Under the pieces are notes generated by a model. That model had not been told where the DNA came from, ran no database searches, and saw nothing but the letters and a program-made list of their open reading frames with translations. From contig JAILDI010000221.1 in the NCBI GenBank assembly GCA_024689525.1, positions 1-15,199 on the forward strand: a DNA stretch of 15,199 nucleotides, given 5' to 3'. The translations under genes were made by a program, and so were the position numbers. This stretch comes from Bacteroidales bacterium. Its GTDB lineage: Bacteria > Bacteroidota > Bacteroidia > Bacteroidales > UBA932. Shown piece by piece: positions 1 to 7,895 of the stretch. The stretch's first letter is position 1, and each line of letters begins with the position of its first letter.

Positions 1-411
1 CTGGTCATAAGCCCCAAATACGACGACATCATCAAGCTCTCCCGCGGCTTCCTTGTGGCCAAGGGCGACCAGAGGGCCATCGTAGAGGCCGTGGACAACT
101 TCATCATCGGCCTCGGAACCTGGCAGGCCAATCCCGAATACCTGCTGGTGGCTCCTTACGACACCATCGTCTGGAACCAGGAAACCGGCTATTTCGAAGT
201 CACGCGTGAGGGTAAATACGGCCTCCTGGACGTCGAGGGCAAGGAAATCCTCCCCTGCCAGTTCGACGAAGTGCCTGATCCCAACGCTCCCGTTGAGGAA
301 GAAGCCCCTGCCGTAGAACCGGCACCGGAGGAGGCACCGGAAGGAGTCCCGGAACCCACCCCGGAAGATAAAACAGAAGAGGAACCGGAGAAAACCATCC
401 CTACGGAATAA
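1..411 (+). CDS. WG-repeat protein, C-terminal part (5' end outside window)
   Basis: The reading frame is open from base 1, so the true start lies upstream; a GTG at 55 is internal. The visible 136 residues carry WG (KWG) repeat signatures: an opening LVISPKYDDI and a clear later unit, GKYGLLDVEGKEILPCQFDE. WG repeats form beta-rich, probably protein-binding modules, and no enzymatic role is known from them. The last ~40 residues (about bases 280-408) are a low-complexity tail rich in Pro and Glu with scattered Ala, likely disordered and strongly acidic. The gene ends only 13 bp from the end of the convergent regulator, and no clear terminator was seen between them. It is probably unrelated to the PUL. 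Cellular location cannot be judged without the N-terminus. Confidence 0.8.
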   Translation: MVISPKYDDIIKLSRGFLVAKGDQRAIVEAVDNFIIGLGTWQANPEYLLVAPYDTIVWNQETGYFEVTREGKYGLLDVEGKEILPCQFDEVPDPNAPVEEEAPAVEPAPEEAPEGVPEPTPEDKTEEEPEKTIPTE

Positions 412-424
412 AAAACACTTGTCA

Positions 425-3049
425 TCAGCAATATCCTTGGTTCGCTTTACGGAAATCGCTGGGAGATGAGCCTGTTGCTCGTTTGAATGCAGTGCTGAAG
501 TAGCGCTGAGACGAGAATCCGAGATTGTCGGATATTTCGGATATGGGCATTGCGGTTTCTGAGAGATAGCGCTTTGCCATGTCAATTCTCACTTTGAGAA
601 TGTATTCTCCAATTGCAAGTCCGGTGATTGCTTTTACTTTGTCGTATAGAGTTGTCCTGGACATTGCCATTCCGTTAACCATGAGATTGACATCCAGATC
701 TTCGTTGCTGATATTCTCCTCCAGCAAGGTGTCGAATTTTCGGATGAAGGCCTCGTTGGTAAGGTCGATGGAAGAATCGATAATGGGAATGTTCGGCCGC
801 AGCAGGATAGTCTTGGAGTTCTTCTTAATTCTATATCTCATCCAAAAAACTATTGCGGCAATCAATAGACAGACAGCAATCCAGAACCACCAGGAGGAAG
901 TCAGGGGCTTGGAAAGCAATAATGTGATGGGAACACTGGACGATTCCCACAATCCGTCATTCCTGAGGAAAGAAGCGTTTATCGTGTAACGTCCCGGACT
1001 CGGTGAGGAAATTACCAGTTCCGGACTGCTGGTTTCGAATTTACCTGCGCCTCGGCTCACCGTAAATTTGAAAAAGCGCGTCTGGAACGGATCTGCTCCG
1101 ACGAGAGAATAACTGATACGTATTTCAGCTACGGAACCACTGTACTTGTAAACCCCGTTCCGCTCCTGAAGATGGTGACCGTCCACAATTACTTTCTCCG
1201 GTATCATTTGCATCTGAATGTCCGGAAGAGACTGCCCGGAAAGGTTTATTTGGGCAAAACCCAAACTGCCGCCCATATAGACGATATCACCCAGAGGAAT
1301 ACCGCACAATATCTCGTTGTTGGCAAATCCGGAAGATTCGTCGAATGCCTTGTAGGAGTCTCCGTCGTAGCAGAACAACATTCCGTCTGCAGAAATCCAC
1401 AAATGACCCACAGTGTCGGCCATAAGGAACGAAGGGTGCTGGAACAGGTTGGTCTGAACCTTTCTGGCCTCACCGCTTTCAGTATTGTAGCAGAACAGTC
1501 CGCGTCCTGTTGCAAGCCAGATTTCTCCGTCGTAGAGAGCAGCATTATAAATGATGGTGTTGTCTTCCATTGTGAAAAGCGGGAGAATCTCCCCACTTGA
1601 ACTGTTTATGGAGACCAGGCTTTTTCCTGAACAGGCGCAGGCAAGTCCGTCCATCCAGAAACTGAGTTTGGATGGCGGTGGTTTAATGGAAGAAGAAAGC
1701 TCGGAGCACACACGGCTTCTCGGGTCATATACATATGAACCCTCAGCAAGAATCAAGATTTTTCCGTCAGGGGTGGGATACAGGGTGATAATATTTCCTG
1801 ACTGTAATTCCCGATCGGATGTCTCATCGTCCCAAAGCTCGTACTTCTTGATGTTTCCGCTTGTCTTTTCAAACAGGAAAACACCTTCACAATATATGGA
1901 TACCAGAAGATGCGCGTAATCCAAGGGACATATTGAAGTGATTTTCTTTCCTGCCGTGGACGGGAACCGCCGGAACGTGGAATCCCCCGTCCTGAACTGG
2001 ACGATCCCGCCGCCGTCGGTACCAATCCACACGGAAGGTCCATCGGCATAAATGCTGGTGATAGCCCTGTAACTGAGGGCGTCAGGCCCTTCCCTGTAGA
2101 AATTGATGCAACTCGGCTTGAGGCAGTATACTCCATCTATGGAACTCCCCACCCAGATGTTGTGGAAAGAATCAGTCCCAAGGGACACTATGGTGTTGGG
2201 AATATCAGACGTGTCGGAAAAGCCCTCGACAGAAGAAAGGCGGCGAATTCCCGAGAAATCCAAAAGGCAGACACCGTCTCCGTCCGTTCCAAGCCAAAGC
2301 CGGTCTTTTTCGGGTTCGCTCATCATTGCACACACCACTCCTATCCTTATTCCATCCGTGCCATCCGGATAGTGCCGAAGGATTTTCCCCTCCAGATTCA
2401 CCACTATTATACCTTTCTGATAGACACCAAGCCACAAGGCCCCATCGTGCCAGGCGGCTGATATTATTGTGCCGGAAAAATCAGGAATGGATATTTCCGT
2501 AATTGTGTCTCCGTCAAACTTCATCAATTCCCACCGGCCGATAAGGTATACACATTCCTCGATGTTGACCATTGAGACAATACCGTTTCCCGGAAGGGGC
2601 AGTTCGCGGAAGCCATCGGCCTCCTGAATAAGAAGAGCGCTGTCGGTTGCTACAAGCAGCCGTTCTTTGAATGAGGAGATGCAGAATACTTTTCCTTCGT
2701 AAACTGTCTTGAAAGAGTTCGACCAGGCGTCGTATTGAGAAAGTCCACAGTCCGTCCCCGCCCAGAGCCGTCCATCCTGGTCTTCGAACAATGAGTAAAT
2801 AATGCTTCCATCAAGTGAGTTGCCGTCATAAACGGAGAACCGGGAACCGTCAAAGCGGTTGAGGCCGCTGGGTGTTCCGACCCATAGCCTTCCGTTGTGG
2901 TCCACCAACGTGGTGGTAACGTGAGACCTGGACAAACCATCTCTCACGCCAAGGTGCTTGACGTAATGCTTGTCGTTTTCCGCGGCGGAGGCAAACCAGA
3001 GCAGCGAAAAGGAGATTGTCAGAATTATTTTGCCTAACAGGTTTCTCAC
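425..3049 (-). CDS. Membrane-tethered AraC-type regulator with periplasmic propeller sensor, no histidine kinase
   Basis: Likely local activator of the divergent PUL. A GTG at 3049 gives 874 residues beginning VRNLLGKIILTISF, a good signal peptide ending near FASAA. An ATG further upstream (3220) would add 57 residues with no signal character and would cover the promoter, so I prefer the GTG. From residue ~35 there are many Reg_prop propeller blades with cores such as GRLWVGT, GRLWAGT, DRLWLGT, NIWVGS and SVWIGT. A Y_Y_Y-like beta-sandwich follows at ~655-713 (SPGRYTINASFLRNDGLW), then one transmembrane helix at ~720-738 (WWFWIAVCLLIAAIVFW). A ~45-residue linker leads to an AraC-type HTH at ~783-868 (MSRTTLYDKVKAITG, ISEISDNLGFSSQRYFS). 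Hybrid two-component PUL regulators usually carry a HisKA/HATPase and a receiver domain between membrane and HTH; both are absent without sign of a frameshift. Target control is inferred from divergent position. Confidence 0.88.
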   Translation of the reverse strand: MRNLLGKIILTISFSLLWFASAAENDKHYVKHLGVRDGLSRSHVTTTLVDHNGRLWVGTPSGLNRFDGSRFSVYDGNSLDGSIIYSLFEDQDGRLWAGTDCGLSQYDAWSNSFKTVYEGKVFCISSFKERLLVATDSALLIQEADGFRELPLPGNGIVSMVNIEECVYLIGRWELMKFDGDTITEISIPDFSGTIISAAWHDGALWLGVYQKGIIVVNLEGKILRHYPDGTDGIRIGVVCAMMSEPEKDRLWLGTDGDGVCLLDFSGIRRLSSVEGFSDTSDIPNTIVSLGTDSFHNIWVGSSIDGVYCLKPSCINFYREGPDALSYRAITSIYADGPSVWIGTDGGGIVQFRTGDSTFRRFPSTAGKKITSICPLDYAHLLVSIYCEGVFLFEKTSGNIKKYELWDDETSDRELQSGNIITLYPTPDGKILILAEGSYVYDPRSRVCSELSSSIKPPPSKLSFWMDGLACACSGKSLVSINSSSGEILPLFTMEDNTIIYNAALYDGEIWLATGRGLFCYNTESGEARKVQTNLFQHPSFLMADTVGHLWISADGMLFCYDGDSYKAFDESSGFANNEILCGIPLGDIVYMGGSLGFAQINLSGQSLPDIQMQMIPEKVIVDGHHLQERNGVYKYSGSVAEIRISYSLVGADPFQTRFFKFTVSRGAGKFETSSPELVISSPSPGRYTINASFLRNDGLWESSSVPITLLLSKPLTSSWWFWIAVCLLIAAIVFWMRYRIKKNSKTILLRPNIPIIDSSIDLTNEAFIRKFDTLLEENISNEDLDVNLMVNGMAMSRTTLYDKVKAITGLAIGEYILKVRIDMAKRYLSETAMPISEISDNLGFSSQRYFSTAFKRATGSSPSDFRKANQGYC

Positions 3050-3072
3050 AAATACTTTTTTTGGACTGTGTC

Positions 3073-3104
3073 CAAAGATAAACAAATTTTTCTTCAAAAA
3101 GCAA
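3073..3104 (-). promoter_or_regulatory. Candidate promoter of the regulator gene
   Basis: On the minus strand, 3080-3073 reads TATCTTTG, an exact match to the Bacteroides -7 consensus TAnnTTTG. A TTG at 3104-3102 lies 21 bp upstream as a possible -33 element, slightly wider than the usual ~19 bp. Transcription would begin near 3066, leaving a leader of about 17 bases before the GTG at 3049. This supports the GTG start over the far upstream ATG. Confidence 0.45.
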
Positions 3105-3182
3105 GACAGCCCATAAACGATTGTAGTCCCGGACGAATTGTGAAAAAAAAAGGATGAAATAAGACATGATAGTTTTTGCGCC

Positions 3183-3197
3183 TTGCGAAATTTGCAA
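3183..3197. promoter_or_regulatory. Imperfect palindrome upstream of susC, possible operator
   Basis: The sequence TTGCGAAATTTGCAA has matching TTGC/GCAA ends and an AT-rich imperfect centre. It lies 25 bp before the SusC start in the divergent region 3050-3221. It could be a regulator-binding site or part of the leader. No exact TAnnTTTG box was seen on the plus strand here; the nearest is TAGTTTTTG at 3170-3178, with one extra base and no -33 box at proper spacing. That would suit an activator-dependent promoter. Short and speculative. Confidence 0.2.
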
Positions 3198-3221
3198 CAA
3201 ACATAAAATGTTAATAGCACG

Positions 3222-6200
3222 ATGAAAAAACTACTGACCGCATTATTGCTTGTTATTTGTTTCCCGGCCTTTGCTCAACATACGGTGCGCGGAACAATAA
3301 CCGACAATCAGGGAGAAGTTGCTGCAGGAGTCGTAATCTACAATCCTGCGTTATCCTCATCGGCCATATCCGACGGCAACGGAAACTTTGAAATCAGGGC
3401 CCGCAAGGGCGATGTCCTTCAGTTTTCATGCCTTGGCCTGGCCTCCAAGGAAGTAACAGTAAACCTTGTTGAAGAGCGCCTTGCAGTTGTGATGGAGATA
3501 GATGCGAGTATGATTGAGGAGACCGTGGTGGTCGGTTATGGCGTAACCAAAAAGAGGGATCTTGCCGGATCGGTTTCCCAGATCAAAACGGAAGATGTGA
3601 GAGCCGGCCAGATAACCAGCACGGCACAGCTCATCAAAGGAAGGGCGGCAGGCGTCTATGTCCGGCAAAGGTCGGATGCACCAGGCGGAAGCATATCCAT
3701 CCGAGTCCGTGGCGCATCTTCAATCAGTTCCAACAACGAACCCCTATACGTGATAGACGGTGTCCAGTGCGACAATTGTGACGACCTGTATCCTGATGAC
3801 ATTGCCTCTATTGAAATAATGAAGGATGCCTCCTCCACCGCAATATTCGGTGCGCGTGGCGCGAACGGCGTCGTCATTATTACCACAAAAAGGGGATCCA
3901 AGGGCAGGGTGAACGTCTCCTACAGTTTCGGTTCTTCTGTTAAAAGCGTGGTGAATCCATATGAACTTATGGACGCTGAGGAAACAATAGCGTATAATAT
4001 GAAGATATGGCGTGAAAACGGATCTTCGGGAGCCTCACCGCACACAGAATCAGAACAGGCTTACAAAGGTCCCGGGACCGACTGGATAAAGACGATGACT
4101 CGACAATCCTTCTCGCAGACCCATGTTCTCCAGGCAAGTGGCGGATCGGATATGGTTACAGCTTCTGCAACCATTTCATACCAGAACGACCTGGGAACAA
4201 TTCAGAACACCAGTTATTCCCGTCTGGGAACGAGGGGCAACATTGAAATACACCCTAACGACAGAATCAAGGCCGGGCTCAATCTGAGCAAGAACTCATC
4301 CAAGAACAATTATTTTAATCTGGATCTGAACGGCGGGTCTGACAACCTTATACTCAGGATGCTGATCGCATCTCCGTTCAACACCCTGAATGACGATGGA
4401 ACCAACATTTTCGGAGAGCCGACGAGAAAGGAAGCGGCGTTCTTTGAATTAATGTACAAGGACATGAACATCGCGACGGACAACTCATCGGCCTCCTTCT
4501 ATGTCGACACCGAATTCCTCAAAGGCCTTTCCCTGCATGCTCAGTACTCGACCATGACGCAGAATGTCCTGTATCAGAACTTTCATTCAAAACAGACCAT
4601 ATACGGATCCAGTTTGAACGGAGCGGCTAAGGTGTCCAATGCTAAGGACGAATACCGCCAGGCCGAAGCTGTCATCACTTATCATAACCTTTTCGGAGGA
4701 AAACACGATCTGAAGATCATCGCCGGTTCCAACTGGCTAAATTTCGTGGACGAAGGGTCCAGTATGACTGCCCATAGTTTTTCAACTGAATCTATGAGCT
4801 TCTATAATATGGGCGCCGCTGAGAAGATAGATGAGATAACAAGTATCAGGAATGAAAAGACTAACTTGTCTTTCTTCGCAAGAGCAGAGTATGTTCTTGG
4901 AGAAAAATACATCTTCAACGCCAGTTTCCGCGCAGATGGAGCTTCCAATTTTGGAAAGAACAACAAATGGGGATACTTCCCTTCGGTATCTGCCGCATGG
5001 CAGTTGGGTGACGAACCGTTCATGGATTTTGCAAAACCGGTTCTCGAAAGCCTGAAACTGCGGGCAAGCTGGGGTGTTACCGGAAACGATGGAATTGGCA
5101 TGTACAAATCGCTCAGGACCTATGCCTTCCGTGACATATATCTGGGTGGAAGCGCTGCGGATAAAATGATGTATATGTCGAACGTCGGAAATGCCGCTCT
5201 CAAGTGGGAATCCACCCGTCAGATGAACATAGGCATGGACTTCTCTCTTTGGAAGGGACGTTTGAGCGGATCTTTCGATGTGTACGACAAACTCACCAAC
5301 GATCTTATCAACCCTATTAATATTTCCGCTTCCAATTATGGAGTCCACGAAACAATCGGAAATCTTGGAAACGTAAGAAACAGGGGATGGGAACTCTTCC
5401 TGAAGGGAAATATCGTGAGCAAGCGACTGTTCTCCTGGACATCCACCCTCAACATTTCCCAAAACAAGAACAAGGTTGAAAAGCTCTCTGCTCCGTCGTA
5501 TTTCGAACTCCGTCCTGCCGGCGGTTACTCCTATCAGCAGTATATGATTCTGAAGGAAGGAGAAGCGATGGGAAGTATCTATGGATATGAATGGGTTGGA
5601 ATACTTCAAAAAGGAGAGGAATATGCAGCCCAGCCCAAGGCACGTGAGGGAGACCCTCTGTTTAAGGATATTTCCGGTCCTGATGGAGTTCCTGACGGTG
5701 TTATCGACGCATTCGACAGAACCGTAATCGGCAAGGGCACTCCGGATATCGTTCTGGGCTGGGGTCATGATTTCCGTATCGGAGACTTTGACATATCCCT
5801 GTTCTTCGACGGAGCCTTCGGCAACCAGCTTCTGAATCTGACAAAGCTGATTCTCGAGGATAACAATCGTCTGGATGCCTGTATGGACCGCTGGACCGTT
5901 GATAATGCATCGACATCGATGATAAAAACCAAATGGGCGACCACGGGCGGTGTCCAGTACGGCTCTTATATCAACACACACTTTGTTGAGGATGCCAGTT
6001 ATATTCGCCTTTCCAATCTGGAACTCGGATACACCCTGCCGGTTGACCGGATGCGGCTTAATTACATAAAGGGCATGCGGGTGTATGTTGGCGGCCAGAG
6101 ACTGCTGACATTTACCAAATACTCCGGATTCGACCCCGAAGCCAATTCCAGCGGAACGGATGATATTCTGCAGGGTGTGGATTACTGCTCATATCCGGGA

Positions 6201-6239
6201 TACCGTACTTTCAATTTCGGAGCAAAAATAACATTCTAA
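3222..6239 (+). CDS. susC: SusC-like TonB-dependent outer-membrane transporter
   Basis: Imports oligosaccharides across the outer membrane using TonB energy, working as a complex with the adjacent SusD. The 1005-residue length is normal for the family. Signal peptide at 1-18 (MKKLLTALLLVICFPAFA, cleaved before Gln). A carboxypeptidase-regulatory-like beta domain spans ~20-95 (VRGTITDNQGEVAAGVVIYN), followed by the SusC hallmark EETVVVGYGVTKKRDLAGSV at ~99-118. The plug domain (~110-225) includes AAGVYVR, SIRVRGASSI, PLYVIDGV, SIEIMKDASSTAIFGARGAN and GVVIITTKRG. The rest is the barrel, ending in FNFGAKITF with the usual terminal aromatic residue. There is no N-terminal extension for a FecR/anti-sigma partner, which agrees with control by the divergent regulator. 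First gene of the operon; SusD begins 12 bp after its stop. The imported glycan cannot be read from the sequence. Confidence 0.97.
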   Translation: MKKLLTALLLVICFPAFAQHTVRGTITDNQGEVAAGVVIYNPALSSSAISDGNGNFEIRARKGDVLQFSCLGLASKEVTVNLVEERLAVVMEIDASMIEETVVVGYGVTKKRDLAGSVSQIKTEDVRAGQITSTAQLIKGRAAGVYVRQRSDAPGGSISIRVRGASSISSNNEPLYVIDGVQCDNCDDLYPDDIASIEIMKDASSTAIFGARGANGVVIITTKRGSKGRVNVSYSFGSSVKSVVNPYELMDAEETIAYNMKIWRENGSSGASPHTESEQAYKGPGTDWIKTMTRQSFSQTHVLQASGGSDMVTASATISYQNDLGTIQNTSYSRLGTRGNIEIHPNDRIKAGLNLSKNSSKNNYFNLDLNGGSDNLILRMLIASPFNTLNDDGTNIFGEPTRKEAAFFELMYKDMNIATDNSSASFYVDTEFLKGLSLHAQYSTMTQNVLYQNFHSKQTIYGSSLNGAAKVSNAKDEYRQAEAVITYHNLFGGKHDLKIIAGSNWLNFVDEGSSMTAHSFSTESMSFYNMGAAEKIDEITSIRNEKTNLSFFARAEYVLGEKYIFNASFRADGASNFGKNNKWGYFPSVSAAWQLGDEPFMDFAKPVLESLKLRASWGVTGNDGIGMYKSLRTYAFRDIYLGGSAADKMMYMSNVGNAALKWESTRQMNIGMDFSLWKGRLSGSFDVYDKLTNDLINPINISASNYGVHETIGNLGNVRNRGWELFLKGNIVSKRLFSWTSTLNISQNKNKVEKLSAPSYFELRPAGGYSYQQYMILKEGEAMGSIYGYEWVGILQKGEEYAAQPKAREGDPLFKDISGPDGVPDGVIDAFDRTVIGKGTPDIVLGWGHDFRIGDFDISLFFDGAFGNQLLNLTKLILEDNNRLDACMDRWTVDNASTSMIKTKWATTGGVQYGSYINTHFVEDASYIRLSNLELGYTLPVDRMRLNYIKGMRVYVGGQRLLTFTKYSGFDPEANSSGTDDILQGVDYCSYPGYRTFNFGAKITF

Positions 6240-6251
6240 CAGAACCGGGAC

Positions 6252-7895
6252 ATGAAAATCAGAATAACAGCAATTGTTGCGCTAATGACAATAAGCCTTG
6301 TTTCGTGTGAAAAGGCTCTGGATGAAAAAGCATATTCTTCTCTTACGGAGAATTTGGCTTTCACTACAGGCGAAAACGCCCAGGCGGCCGTCAACGGCCT
6401 GTACTATTCTATGCACGTGTTATACCTCCACAACTGCTATTTCAATGACATCTGCACAGATGGAGGATTTAAACAGGGACATATTTTCGAACAGCTTAAC
6501 CAGGCCAACATTCAGGCCGTGGATTCAAACGACTATATGTGGACTTTGAACTATTTCACCATTTCGAGGGCAAACATCATCATCGAAACGGTTCCAAAAA
6601 TGGACGAGGAATTGTTCAAGGCTGTTCATACGAAGGAGCAGATGGTGGCAGAAGCCCGTTTCATGAGAGCATTCTCGTATATGAACCTTACAGACTTGTA
6701 CTATCAGGTCCCACTCACCCTTTCAAGCGATCTTGACGTCCGCGACATAAGAAATTATGACTCCATAGACATAATAGAGGAGGCTATAGAGAATGATTTG
6801 ATACTCTGCAAGAACGATCTTCCCTACAGATATCCAAGAGCGGAGGCGAGCCGTCCCACCCGTGGTGCGGCATGCGGCCTTCTTTGCCGTCTGTATATGC
6901 GCCAGGCAGGCCGGGCCAGACTCCAGGGAAAAGATGATAAGGAGCTTTGGAACAAGGCCCTGGCGGAAGCGAATGCGGTTCTTGACCTTGAGGGCTCGGA
7001 GTATCAGCTTCTCAATAACGTCAAGGCTCCCTTCGATGCCTCGTCAGAAGACGGGCTAAATAACAAGGAACTGATCTTTGCGGTGAGATCGTCGGATACC
7101 ATCCACAATTGTTCCTGGTATCTGGGGCTTGAGTTCACACCTTGGGAGTATGACTACGGATGGGGAGAATACTGGGTGCCGCTGGAAGTGGCCTGGGCCA
7201 TGGATCCTGCCGACAAGAGGCTTACCGACCTTATCGTCAGAGATTATACTCAGTACCAGAACAACCCCAAGAGGGTCTATCTGACGCCTCCCAGCGTAGA
7301 CAAGGTCGGTTCTATGCTGGCAACGCTAGACGATTTCTATGAACTCACCTATTGCAAGGAGAACATTGCCGTATGTACCAGGAAATATGAGTATCAGAAG
7401 CCCGGGACATACAACTATGACACCGGCAACAATTATCCTCTTATGAGATTTGCCGATTTCATCTTGTGCAAAGCTGAAATACTCAACGAACTGAACGGTC
7501 CCACACAGGAAGCCATAGACCTGATTAACCGTATTCGTCGCCGCGCTTTCGGAGACACGTATCACAACCTGTCGCTTTCCTCATTTGCCGGGAAAGATGC
7601 TCTCCGCGAGGCAATCTGCGACGAGCGTCTCTTCGAATTCAATATGGAAGGATTAAGGCGCACGGATCTGATTCGCATGGGCTTGTGGAAGGACAGGATG
7701 GACAAATACATTGCATCACAGAAGGCTAAAGCTGAATATAAGGCCATCAATGAGGGAAAAGACAAGGACTACTACAAAAATGAATATATAGGCTATCCCA
7801 CAGACCTAACAGAGAACGATATCCGCCGCTATTTCCCCATTCCGGCATTTGAAATAGAATTAAACCCCGAATTGGAAAATGCAAGGAACAAGTAA
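6252..7895 (+). CDS. susD: SusD/RagB-like glycan-binding lipoprotein
   Basis: Surface lipoprotein that caps the SusC barrel and binds the glycan. Signal peptide with lipobox LVSC and lipidated Cys19; the following residues EKALDEK are acidic, consistent with export to the cell surface in Bacteroidetes. At 547 residues it has normal family length. SusD hallmarks include the N-terminal KALDEKAYSSLTENLAF, the TPR-like region (MVAEARFMRAFSYMNLTDLY, where this family usually reads AEArFLRAfyYf.L), LINRIRRRAFG, and the C-terminal DERLFEFNMEGLRRTDLIRM. The gene starts 12 bp after SusC without a strong Shine-Dalgarno sequence, as is usual in this phylum. Its last 17 bases overlap the start of the next gene, suggesting coupled translation. 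Ligand specificity cannot be predicted. Confidence 0.96.
   Translation: MKIRITAIVALMTISLVSCEKALDEKAYSSLTENLAFTTGENAQAAVNGLYYSMHVLYLHNCYFNDICTDGGFKQGHIFEQLNQANIQAVDSNDYMWTLNYFTISRANIIIETVPKMDEELFKAVHTKEQMVAEARFMRAFSYMNLTDLYYQVPLTLSSDLDVRDIRNYDSIDIIEEAIENDLILCKNDLPYRYPRAEASRPTRGAACGLLCRLYMRQAGRARLQGKDDKELWNKALAEANAVLDLEGSEYQLLNNVKAPFDASSEDGLNNKELIFAVRSSDTIHNCSWYLGLEFTPWEYDYGWGEYWVPLEVAWAMDPADKRLTDLIVRDYTQYQNNPKRVYLTPPSVDKVGSMLATLDDFYELTYCKENIAVCTRKYEYQKPGTYNYDTGNNYPLMRFADFILCKAEILNELNGPTQEAIDLINRIRRRAFGDTYHNLSLSSFAGKDALREAICDERLFEFNMEGLRRTDLIRMGLWKDRMDKYIASQKAKAEYKAINEGKDKDYYKNEYIGYPTDLTENDIRRYFPIPAFEIELNPELENARNK

Noticed and set aside
1172..1600. Plus-strand frames within the regulator gene (for example 579-989 and 1172-1600)
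   Set aside because: These are antisense to propeller and HTH coding sequence with clear motifs on the minus strand; none has family signatures or gene-like start context.
3050..3220. N-terminal extension of the regulator to the ATG at 3220
   Set aside because: The extra 57 residues cover an exact -7 box and precede a good signal peptide that begins at the GTG 3049; the extension would bury that signal.
4782..5981. Long minus-strand open frame (399 codons) inside susC
   Set aside because: It lies wholly antisense to a well-supported SusC barrel, has a Cys-, Arg- and Ile-rich composition without recognisable motifs or signal peptide, and looks like a by-product of SusC codon use.
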